Positions 1 to 7,409 of a stretch of DNA of 63,355 nt are shown here, piece after piece. The stretch spans positions 1-63,355 of the forward strand of contig DLMI01000221.1 in assembly GCA_002478145.1 (NCBI GenBank), in the 5' to 3' direction. Under the pieces are notes generated by a model. The model saw only the letters and a program-made list of their open reading frames with translations. It was not told the origin of the DNA and made no database searches. Source of the DNA: Acidobacteria bacterium UBA7540. GTDB lineage: Bacteria > Acidobacteriota > Terriglobia > UBA7540. The translations under genes and the position numbers were made by a program. Positions within the stretch are counted from its first letter, which is position 1; the number at the start of each line of letters is the position of its first letter.

Positions 1-705
1 CCCGCCGCGTATGTGAAGGATCTGGAACTCTATCACCGCGACGACAATGCCCTATTCCTGCCAGAGAGCGGTTGTTTCCAGTGTGACCCCGCTAGTGGAG
101 ACTTTACCCGCTATTTCTTCACCATGCTCGGTCTTCAGGCTATAGGAGACTCGGAGTCCGGGAATGCTCCCGTGCCTTATTTGGCAAGGAATTTTGAGTT
201 GGTCGGCCCGATGCAGCGGGAGATCGCGCGTCTCAATTTCGAAGGGAAGCTCAAGGCCGTGGCCGAGCCGCTGTACTTCAAGGGCGGAGACCATGGCAAG
301 CTCACGCAGACGCTGCCGTTCGGATCCTGGAACGCAGTGGTGTCGTACGGAGCGTCCCACCGCGGTCCCGACACGGGGAATCCGACGCCGGAGGGGCGCG
401 CTCTGGTTGCCCAATTGGGGGACAACCAGTTTCTGGTGGCCGGATACTTTTGCCGCGTCGACTTCTTTCCGGCCGGCACCGAGCAGCAACGGAAGTCCCA
501 GCATATCGTAGAGGGAACCGGACAGACCCCCTCGGCCCTGATTGACGGTAAATGGCAGCACCGGCAGTTCCTGCGCGTTGAACAGGGGACCTACGAGAAC
601 GGCGTCTTCAAGCTCCTCCGCACCCAGAATGGAGATGCGACGGACTTTGGCCTCAGGATTGGCGAGGAACCCGTGGTGCTGCGCGTCACGCTTGGCACCT
701 ATTAG
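1..705 (+). CDS. GH35-like beta-galactosidase with DUF5597 C-terminal domain (5' end outside window)
   Basis: The reading frame is open from the first base, so this is the C-terminal ~234 residues of a longer secreted glycosidase. It aligns with the last third of the complete paralogue at 26043-27719, starting just before the strand that carries the putative nucleophile (LFLPESG here, LFVPETG there) and running through the beta-rich DUF5597 module to the shared ending PVVLRV-LxTY. The nucleophile position is Glu as expected for clan GH-A. GTG at 13 is an internal codon, not the start. A second GH35-like gene follows 135 nt downstream on the same strand, so they may be co-transcribed. A 151-nt block (424-574) is almost identical to the paralogue. 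Substrate is unknown; beta-galactoside is the family default. Confidence 0.85.
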   Translation, partial: PAAYVKDLELYHRDDNALFLPESGCFQCDPASGDFTRYFFTMLGLQAIGDSESGNAPVPYLARNFELVGPMQREIARLNFEGKLKAVAEPLYFKGGDHGKLTQTLPFGSWNAVVSYGASHRGPDTGNPTPEGRALVAQLGDNQFLVAGYFCRVDFFPAGTEQQRKSQHIVEGTGQTPSALIDGKWQHRQFLRVEQGTYENGVFKLLRTQNGDATDFGLRIGEEPVVLRVTLGTY

Positions 706-840
706 ACCGGTCGAGAAAGTTTCTATTCCCTTCCCCGACCGCAAGAGACAGCGCCCCAGACAGCCTCGGCAGGATGAAGGTGAATAGGAGGCGGCACGCA
801 GGACGGCTTTCTGTGTCGAAGGATCAAACTGGAGGAATGT

Positions 841-2634
841 ATGCAAATGAAAATGAATGTGATGTCCGCGTTAGGTTTGATGGTGTGTGCCGCTGCCCTG
901 TCGATTTCGAGCGAGGCACAGACCGCTGCCGGTACGCCACACTTGCAGAAACAGGGTACTGCCACCCAACTGGTCGTGGATGGCAAGCCGTTTCTGGCTC
1001 TCGCGGGAGAACTCACCAACAACGCAGCGACCAGTCTCCCTATGATGGAGCCTATCTGGCCAAAGCTTGTGGCCGGCAACCTGAACACCGTGCTCGTAGG
1101 TATCTCCTGGGCGCAGTTTGAGCCCGAAGAAGGGAAGTTCAATTACACCCAGGTGGATGGAGTAATCGCCAAGGCCAGAGAGAACAACCTGCATATCGTC
1201 TTTATCTGGTTCGCTAGCTGGAAGAATGGCACTTCCAGTTTTGCGCCGTACTGGGTGAAGAAGGATTACACTCGCTTTCCGCGCATTCAGATCGACGATG
1301 GCAGCACCGTTTCGATCTCGGGTCCCGTCGAACTGCTCAGCACATTTGGTGACGCCACGAGGGATGCGGACGCTGCCGCGTTCGGGGCATTGATGCGGCA
1401 TATCAAGGAAGTCGATGGCACCCAACACACTGTACTGATGATGCAGGTAGAGAACGAAGTGGGCGTGCTGCGGGATTCGCGAGATCGATCTCCAGCGGCG
1501 AACCGCGCGTTTGCCGGGCCGGTGCCGGTGGAGCTGATGAATTACCTGGAATCGCACAAGGATACGCTCATTCCCGAATTCCGTGCGGTCTGGGCGGCGA
1601 ACGGCTACAAGAAATCCGGAACCTGGGAGGAGGTCTTCGGTCCCGGCAAGCCGGCTGACGTGGAGATTCCGATTCAGACGACGAGCCCGCCGATGAGCGC
1701 GAATGAACATGAAGTGAGCTGGAGGGAACTGCGCTGGCCTTCGGATGAGGTATTCATGGCGTGGAACTACGCGCGTTTCGTAGAGAAGGAGGTCCAGGCG
1801 GGCAAGGCAAGCTATGACATTCCCATGTACGTGAACGGGTGGCTGCAGCAGCCGAATCATGCCTGGCCGGGATCGTATCCCAGCGGCGGTCCACTGCCTC
1901 AGGTGCATGACGTCTGGCGGGCCGGAGCTCCGGACGTGGATATCCTTGCGCCGGATCTCTACCTGCAGTATTTCGACGAAGTTTGCGAAAGATTCAGCAG
2001 GAACGGGAACCCGCTCTTTATTCCAGAAACGAGCACCGATGCGTCCAACGTAATCATGGCAGTCGGCAAGTACAATACGATCGGCTTTTCTCCGTTTGGC
2101 GTTGACGGGGGAAGACCGATTCCCCCGGAGCTTGCAGCCACATATCAAATGCTCTCCCAGTTATCGCCGATGATTCTTGCGCACCAGGGGAGTGACACCA
2201 TGACCGCGGTGCGGATGATCGAGGGAGACCCGCCCAAGCAGGTCAAACTGGGCAATTACACCCTGACGTTTACATATACTGGCCGGATCAGGGGCCTTCC
2301 CCCGCAAGTCAAAGGGGGAGTGGTGTCGCTCCCTCCGAGGCAACCGATTGGAACACAGCCGGCAGAACCCCTGCCGCCACTGGAAGCAGCTGCTGTTGTG
2401 ATTGCCACCGGCCCCGACGAGTTTTATTTCGGTGGAGGCGGCATGCGCGTCGACTTTACGGCGAACACGCCCGGACCGTCCAATGTGGGACTTGGCGTCG
2501 TGCAGCAAGGCAGGTTTGTGGACGGCAAATGGGAACTTACCCGTTGGATCGAAGGCGATGATGATGCGCAGGGAGAGATCCTGGTGCTGCATCCGGGCAC
2601 GGTTTTGCGGGTAATGCTCTACCGCTTTCCATGA
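841..2634 (+). CDS. Secreted GH35-like beta-galactosidase (DUF5597 type)
   Basis: 597 residues. GGAGG lies five bases before the ATG. An N-terminal signal peptide (about residues 1-27, Ala-rich, cleavage near SEAQ-TA) predicts export. A TIM barrel follows: the strand motif FIWFASWKNG near residue 122, the acid/base motif QVENEVG near 202, and the nucleophile strand PLFIPETS near 395. The last ~130 residues are the beta-rich DUF5597 module. It is longer than the paralogues at 20697 and 26043 because of an insert after the VENE strand (about residues 245-300). Expected reaction: release of terminal beta-linked galactose from oligosaccharides in the periplasm or outside the cell. A strong hairpin follows the stop. 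Confidence 0.85.
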   Translation: MQMKMNVMSALGLMVCAAALSISSEAQTAAGTPHLQKQGTATQLVVDGKPFLALAGELTNNAATSLPMMEPIWPKLVAGNLNTVLVGISWAQFEPEEGKFNYTQVDGVIAKARENNLHIVFIWFASWKNGTSSFAPYWVKKDYTRFPRIQIDDGSTVSISGPVELLSTFGDATRDADAAAFGALMRHIKEVDGTQHTVLMMQVENEVGVLRDSRDRSPAANRAFAGPVPVELMNYLESHKDTLIPEFRAVWAANGYKKSGTWEEVFGPGKPADVEIPIQTTSPPMSANEHEVSWRELRWPSDEVFMAWNYARFVEKEVQAGKASYDIPMYVNGWLQQPNHAWPGSYPSGGPLPQVHDVWRAGAPDVDILAPDLYLQYFDEVCERFSRNGNPLFIPETSTDASNVIMAVGKYNTIGFSPFGVDGGRPIPPELAATYQMLSQLSPMILAHQGSDTMTAVRMIEGDPPKQVKLGNYTLTFTYTGRIRGLPPQVKGGVVSLPPRQPIGTQPAEPLPPLEAAAVVIATGPDEFYFGGGGMRVDFTANTPGPSNVGLGVVQQGRFVDGKWELTRWIEGDDDAQGEILVLHPGTVLRVMLYRFP

Positions 2635-2652
2635 GTTGAGAATCTCGATGGT

Positions 2653-2679
2653 GCCTGCCGGAGCAGTTCTCCGGCAGGC
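2653..2679 (+). terminator. Terminator-like hairpin after the GH35-like gene
   Basis: An 11-bp perfect stem (GCCTGCCGGAG / CTCCGGCAGGC) with a 5-nt loop begins 18 nt after the stop codon at 2634. There is no U-tract after it, so it could be a Rho-assisted terminator or an mRNA 3'-end stabiliser rather than a classical intrinsic terminator. Confidence 0.5.
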
Positions 2680-2731
2680 GCAAACAAGGCTCATCGGGGA
2701 GTGTGCGCCTTTTCGGGCGCTCGAAGGCGCT

Positions 2732-3325
2732 TTATCCGCGATTTACCCTAAGGAACCTCTGAGCAAGCATGAATTTTAACTGTCTGCGAACGGCCGCGGG
2801 CCGGTTTTGCCGCGTGGCCGGATGGCTTACGCTTGTTGGCCTCGCTTTTTGGCCCGGAGAGCGCATCTTGGGCGCTCTCCGGGCACACGACGCCCCCATA
2901 AGGGCCAGCCGCTTGCGGTGGTGGTACAGGTTCACCAGCGCGGAGGCGGTACACAGATGGTTGTGGTTCTTCTTCAAACCCCGGAAGCGAACCTTCACAA
3001 ATCCGAAGATGCGCTTCAGGATGCGGAAAGGATGCTCCACCCTGGATCGCACTCGGCCTTCACCCGGTTCTTGCTCCGCTGTAACTCGTCCACCACCTGC
3101 TTATACCGCGTCCGCCGCGAAGTCATGTCCTGGGCGCGCGGCGCGGCCTTGCGGATCGCTTCGCCCTGCCCTTGATAGGCCCCGTCCCCCAGACTTTCCA
3201 CTCATCGCCGTGCAGCAGGTCCGGTAACACATGCTTGTCCGCCACCGAAGCCGCCGTCGAACAGAGCGAGTGAACTATGCCCTCTTTCGAGTCCACGCCC
3301 ATGTGCGCCTTCATGCCGAAGTGGC
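2732..3325 (-). pseudogene. IS5-family transposase, C-terminal part, frameshifted
   Basis: Three minus-strand segments in different frames read consecutively as an IS5-type DDE transposase: 3314-3200 (KAHMGVDSKEGIVHSL, then HGDEWKVWG), about 3200-3050 (GDGAYQGQGEAIRKAAP, then SRRTRYK) and 3052-2732 ([16 protein letters not shown], the conserved region around the catalytic Glu, then [12 protein letters not shown]). At least two frameshifts separate them. The catalytic D of the middle block (WGDGAYQG) and the final E region can be recognised, but no single frame spans them. The N-terminal third is absent, replaced by intron sequence. Decayed insertion sequence. Confidence 0.85.
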
Positions 3326-3396
3326 GAGTCGGCCGAGGGGACTTCCCCCTCAGCCGCTCTCAGATCCGTACGCGACACTCTCGCGTCATACAGCTC
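3326..3396 (-). ncRNA. Group II intron domains V and VI (3' end of the ribozyme)
   Basis: Reading the minus strand, 3396-3363 forms a 34-nt hairpin with the hallmarks of group II intron domain V: it opens with GAGC, carries a GACGC/GTGTC upper stem closed by a GAGA (GNRA) tetraloop, has the two-base bulge, and closes with GTACGGATC. Domain VI follows as a 10-bp hairpin (GGCTGAGGGG/CCCCTCGGCC). The intron would end at about GACTC (3330-3326), directly joined to transposase coding sequence. No clear bulged adenosine is visible in domain VI, which may reflect decay. Confidence 0.8.
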
Positions 3397-3399
3397 CCG

Positions 3400-3966
3400 T
3401 TATCCAACCGCATCCCCGATGAATCGCCAGTGGAGAAACAGCTGAGGGTCGGCGTCCTTCATCTTGCGCAGCTACTGCACACGGCCACGCCTTCGCCCTG
3501 ATAGAGCCTTGTACTTTCGTCTGGCCCATCGTTCAAGCGTGCGGTCAATGTGCTGAAATGTCTTGTGCATTGCCTTCTGATAAAACGCTCCAAAGTAATT
3601 CCACCATCCTTGGATCATCGGGTTATATTGCCTCGCCTGTTCGGCAAGCGCCCCATGAGTCTGACGATTCAGTTTCCACCCGCGCACAGTCTGGCGCATC
3701 CGCTTCAAGGCATCAGCGCTCACACCCGGCAAGAAGCTGGTAAAGATCCGGTTTTGTTTGCTCAGTGCCTTCCTCGGTTGAAACGTAAAGCCGAGGAATG
3801 TAAAGTACACAAACGGATACTCTTCGGTGCGGTTACTGTCCTTGCAGTAAACGATCTTCGACTTCTCCGGATGCATCGCCAGCCCACATTCTGCCAGGCG
3901 CAATGTGATGGATTGCATTACGTCTTCCGCCTGCTTCCGACTGTGGCAGTGAACTACCGCATCATT
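3400..3966 (-). pseudogene. Group II intron reverse transcriptase/maturase, C-terminal fragment
   Basis: The frame begins just after where the YADD active site should be (residues DAVVHCHS remain, the preceding YAD is lost) and continues through the RT thumb and maturase X region: MHPEKSKIVYCKDSNR, FLGFTFQPR, LKRMRQTVRGW, NPMIQGWWNYFGAFY, ERWARRKYKAL. An in-frame TAG at 3474-3472 interrupts it; the same frame then continues to a TAA at 3402-3400, right before domain V, where intron ORFs usually end. Truncated and stopped, so inactive. Family assignment is firm from motif order. Confidence 0.88.
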
Positions 3967-4000
3967 GGTGGCCGGCCGCCGTCTTTTCCACAACCTTTCT

Positions 4001-4298
4001 CGGTCCCCCGAGTCACGCGATGGAGTACTCCCCTCTTTGGCCGGATTTCGTGTCCCTTCGGTAAGCCTGCTTAACTTGATTTTGCCGTCGTGGTAGCGTC
4101 GGTCTCATGCCCAGCAGCGCTGCTCGGGTTCTGAACCAAGCTCGGATGCTAAACAACGCGGAAAATAGGGAAGTGAACATAGGGTCGGAACAGTCGCAAT
4201 GCCTTCCGGTAAGATCAATGGTTTCAATCTGAACGGGATCTCTGGCACGGACAGGTTCCTACTAAGTTTGCCACAGCTACGCAGCCCCGGTCGGCACT
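4001..4298. other. Non-coding stretch, nothing recognised
   Basis: About 300 bases between the intron remnant and the downstream end of the GH63-like gene. No credible frame, hairpin or repeat is seen. It may hold the decayed edge of the mobile element. Confidence 0.4.
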
Positions 4299-5600
4299 CT
4301 AAGGAAATGTTGTTCCCAAGTCCTTCCGAATCAGTGGCTCTACCGCGCCGCTAAGATCAGTTGGATCATACGCAGTCACGTATTCTAGTGGCATGATATA
4401 GGCAAGTGCAGACCATCCCCAGAATGGATTCATGCCATTCCCTTTGCCCGTATCCGCATCGTAGTATTCCCGAGTAACCGGATTCTCGTCCAGAACCAAG
4501 CGGAAGGTTTTGAGCGCCAATTGCTTTGCGATTTCGGTGTACCCGTACCGAAGCAGGCCATGAAAGATCATGTAATTTGTCGGGATCCATGTTGGGCCAC
4601 GCCAGTTACATTCTCCGTTACGGGTTCCCTGATAGTAGTCCGCCTCGGTCTTGGCATAACTGGCTACAGGATACCTCAGCCAAAATTCCTTTGGGTTCAA
4701 GAAATGCTCATAAATAAGCCTTTTCGCGCGCTGCGAGGTGGCAACGCCAGCCCATAGTGGACAGAATCCCGCAACTGATTTGACCCTGACGCTTTCACCC
4801 GTTTTTTCGTTCCGGTCGTAGTAGAAACCCTCCCTTTCATCCCAGAAAACCTGATTGATCAAGTCGGAGAGATGACGAGCGTGTTCTCTGTACATCACTT
4901 GATCCGAGGTTTTACCTAGCTTGCCGGCGATAATCGCCATTGCCCTGAGTTCTCGAACCAGATAGCAGGCAAGATCAACTCCTTCATCCTGATAGGAATC
5001 CAGGTCGCCAGCACGGGAAATTTGATTGTCCATGCCACTGGCGTCAGAACTATTCCAAACGGGCAGCCCATTGTCATCTGCATCGTACTGAAACCAGCGC
5101 TGAAGGTATTTCTGCAGGCGCGCGTAATAGCGCGCACGGAGCCACTCGTAGTCATCCCCATTTTGCTTTGAACCTAACACTGCAATTTGAGCCAGGAAGG
5201 GTTTGAACATCTGGGCAGGTCTTGGGTAGGTAATGCCGATGGTGCGCGATACGAAACCATCAGGTTGTTGTCGATCAAGAAACACTTTGAAATTCGTGAA
5301 ATCATATCGGCTTATTCCGTAATAGGACAGATATATATTCTCAAAGTATAAGTCCCAATCGTAATATTCTCCATATGCATATCCGGTAAGAAGCTTTCCG
5401 TCTGAATCAGGGAAATCATGCAGGCCCTTAGTTGCAATGTCGCTGTTCAGGCTCTGCAATCGTGTGATAAGCCCTCGATAATCCGCTTCTCCGATCATTG
5501 ACTTCAATGCGTTGACACTTGTTGCCCTGCGCGATGCTTCGCTTGGATGCGTTGTTTGTAGAGCCAGAAACACCAGACTCAGAAGAATTGATTTGAACAT
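4299..5600 (-). CDS. Secreted GH63/GH37-like (alpha/alpha)6 glycoside hydrolase (MGH1-like fold)
   Basis: The start is set at the ATG at 5600 (MFKSILLSLVFL), because GAGGAG sits six bases upstream and a signal peptide starts exactly there; in-frame ATGs 24-27 nt earlier lack a site. 433 residues. Motifs point to the clan of inverting (alpha/alpha)6 hydrolases that includes GH63 and mannosylglycerate hydrolases: EYYDWDLYFEN near 80, DASGMDNQ near 190 (Asp is the usual general acid region), GECNWRGPTWIPTNYM near 337, and GKGNGMNPFWGWSALAY near 390. Likely reaction: hydrolysis of alpha-glucosyl or alpha-mannosyl ends of exported or captured oligosaccharides. The exact substrate cannot be read from sequence. 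It stands alone, convergent with no intact gene. Confidence 0.8.
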   Translation of the reverse strand: MFKSILLSLVFLALQTTHPSEASRRATSVNALKSMIGEADYRGLITRLQSLNSDIATKGLHDFPDSDGKLLTGYAYGEYYDWDLYFENIYLSYYGISRYDFTNFKVFLDRQQPDGFVSRTIGITYPRPAQMFKPFLAQIAVLGSKQNGDDYEWLRARYYARLQKYLQRWFQYDADDNGLPVWNSSDASGMDNQISRAGDLDSYQDEGVDLACYLVRELRAMAIIAGKLGKTSDQVMYREHARHLSDLINQVFWDEREGFYYDRNEKTGESVRVKSVAGFCPLWAGVATSQRAKRLIYEHFLNPKEFWLRYPVASYAKTEADYYQGTRNGECNWRGPTWIPTNYMIFHGLLRYGYTEIAKQLALKTFRLVLDENPVTREYYDADTGKGNGMNPFWGWSALAYIMPLEYVTAYDPTDLSGAVEPLIRKDLGTTFP

Positions 5601-5699
5601 TGTTACTCCTCTTGATGATTTCATCATCCTTCAAAATCTGGCAAGAGAATGGCGTAGTCAACACTCGAAGTCAATCCGTGCCCGGCAAACAGAAAACTC

Positions 5700-5870
5700 T
5701 TCATACGGCGCCAGGGTCGGCGGTGGCCACGCCCATGACCTGCCGGGCGCGGCACAGGGCGGTCGCCAGTACATCGTGATCGCCTCCGGCGGGCCCGGGA
5801 AGGCTGCCAGCCCCAAGCTCGGGGACTCTGTTGTCGCCTTCGCACTGCCGGAGGCTAAAAGGCCGCTGAA
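5700..5870 (+). pseudogene. Remnant of a PQQ-dependent glucose dehydrogenase-type quinoprotein (C-terminus)
   Basis: In one frame 5711-5745 reads PGSAVATPMT, and after a one-base frameshift 5758-5850 reads GGRQYIVIASGGPGK and then LGDSVVAFALP. Together these match the conserved end of membrane-type PQQ-dependent dehydrogenases, where ATPMTY is followed by NGRQYVVIAAGGHG and GDYVVAFALP. Everything upstream is gone, replaced by the promoter side of the GH63-like gene. It is a fossil on the opposite strand to its neighbours. Confidence 0.7.
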
Positions 5871-5945
5871 ACCATGCCCGTCAACGCCCGGGCTAACGAA
5901 TCTCGCGCCAGGCCTGCCAAGGCGCGGCGCAGGTGCGGCTGAAGA

Positions 5946-7376
5946 TCACGGGTTGGATTTCATTGTTTCTGTGTACACAAAGCGAAGAATTTGGCTGTTC
6001 TTCTCATCACCCTCGGCTATCTGTTGGGTGTGCAATTGGCTCCAGACCTTCAATTCGCGTTCGCCACGCGGCTTGTCACCGCTCCTCACCAGAGCCTGAC
6101 CCAGCCGGTAGTGAGCATCCGCGAGATTGGGGTCCAGCTTGACGGCGGTTTCGTACTCGGCCAGAGCCTCCGAATCCCTGCCGCGCTGGGAATAAAGAAT
6201 TCCAAGCTGCAGATGGGCCTCAGCGAACTTAGGGTCAAGGCTCACCGCGCTTTTCAGCAGTGCTTCGACCTCAGACGAAACCGCTGGTCCTGTCTTGGTG
6301 CGTGATGACCTCCACAGGCTCATGGCATAGGCGTAACGGGCGCGTGCATTGTCAGGTTGGATTTGAACCAGCCGCTCAAGACGTGCCGTCACCTCGGCGG
6401 CCTTGGAAGGCGACACATCGTATATCTTCGCCAGGAAGTAATAGGGCCTGGGATCGCGGGGATCGAGGTCTACGGCGCGGCAGAAGGCGTCAACCGCCTT
6501 ATCGTAAAAGGCCCCCATGTAGTAGGTGATACCCAAGCCGATTCGGAGTCGCACCGAGTTCGGGAAGTGGTCAACCCCTTGGCTGAACACCTGCATGGCG
6601 GGGTCGAGCGTGAGGTGCCGTAACAGCTCCGTCCCCCAGTTGAAGATGTTGCTCTCGCTCGGGTCCATCTGGGCGGCGCGCTGGTACTCCCGGCCGGCGG
6701 CAACGAAATCACGCTGTGCCTCCTTGACTTCTGCCAGAAGAGCGTGCAGGTCCGCGGTATCCCGGGTACGCATCAGAGAGTCGATGAGAGCTTGCGCCTC
6801 GCGCAGCTTGCCCGTCTGAATCTCAGCTAGCGCAAGATCGTAGCTGTTCTCATAAGAGCCGGGGTTCACCTCCTGTGCTCTCCGCAGATACGGAATACCG
6901 TCGGCAGTTTTTCCGCTGTGCAGATAAAACTCGCCGAGGTTATGGTTCATGTCGTAGTCTCGGGGCTTAAGGAGCACCGCCCTCTTGAATTCCTGCTCAG
7001 CGAGCGGCAGCTTGTCAAGGTGGGAGAGGTTCGTTGCCAGGTTCTCATGAGCCTCGGGGGACTGCGGCTGAATCTGAAGGGCCTTCTTGAAGAACCGACT
7101 CGCGTCTTCGTGGCGATCCTCGGCGGACAGTACCAGGCCCATCAATTCATTCGCTCCGAAACTGTCGGGGTACCGGTTCAAGACTTGTTGCAGAGAATTC
7201 CTGGCTTCTTCGTATTGTCCGCGTTCAAGAAGAGACTGTGCGGACTGCAGTCGCTGCGCGTACTCCTCGCTGCTGGCAGAACTCTGGGCAAGCGCCACCG
7301 GCACAAGAAGCAGGCACACAGCAGCTAACGCACCGCCGCTCGCGTGCAGGTGCTCGTGATGTCTTGTCATCCGCAA
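5946..7376 (-). CDS. Secreted TPR-repeat protein
   Basis: 476 residues. The predicted start is a TTG at 7376 with GGAG eight bases upstream; the ATG two codons later is an alternative. An N-terminal hydrophobic segment (LAAVCLLLVPVALAQ, about 16-31) is a signal peptide. The rest is roughly eleven tetratricopeptide repeats (AHENLATNLSHL, NHNLGEFYLHSG, RLRIGLGITYYMG, AHLQLGILYSQRGR, AHYRLGQALVRSGD), giving an all-helical protein-binding solenoid in the periplasm. It lies 33 nt after the larger TPR gene, almost certainly co-transcribed. In Acidobacteriota such TPR proteins often sit beside Oar-type receptors; a scaffold or assembly role is inference. Confidence 0.8.
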   Translation of the reverse strand: MRMTRHHEHLHASGGALAAVCLLLVPVALAQSSASSEEYAQRLQSAQSLLERGQYEEARNSLQQVLNRYPDSFGANELMGLVLSAEDRHEDASRFFKKALQIQPQSPEAHENLATNLSHLDKLPLAEQEFKRAVLLKPRDYDMNHNLGEFYLHSGKTADGIPYLRRAQEVNPGSYENSYDLALAEIQTGKLREAQALIDSLMRTRDTADLHALLAEVKEAQRDFVAAGREYQRAAQMDPSESNIFNWGTELLRHLTLDPAMQVFSQGVDHFPNSVRLRIGLGITYYMGAFYDKAVDAFCRAVDLDPRDPRPYYFLAKIYDVSPSKAAEVTARLERLVQIQPDNARARYAYAMSLWRSSRTKTGPAVSSEVEALLKSAVSLDPKFAEAHLQLGILYSQRGRDSEALAEYETAVKLDPNLADAHYRLGQALVRSGDKPRGERELKVWSQLHTQQIAEGDEKNSQILRFVYTETMKSNP

Positions 7377-7409
7377 GTCAGCTACTCCGCACCGTCCGAT
7401 CGCTGACCT

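Larger units (their letters stand above)
2732..4000 (-). mobile_element. Nested mobile-DNA remnant: IS5 transposase interrupted by a group II intron 3' half
   Basis: On the minus strand the C-terminal part of a group II intron maturase is followed by intron domains V and VI and then, with no spacer, by an IS5-family transposase frame that starts mid-protein (RHFGMKAHMGVD). This is the arrangement expected if the intron had inserted into the transposase gene. The transposase half that should lie upstream of the intron 5' end is not visible, and the intron 5' half is also missing, so the composite is truncated near 4000. Both coding parts carry frameshifts or stops and are not functional. Confidence 0.75.
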
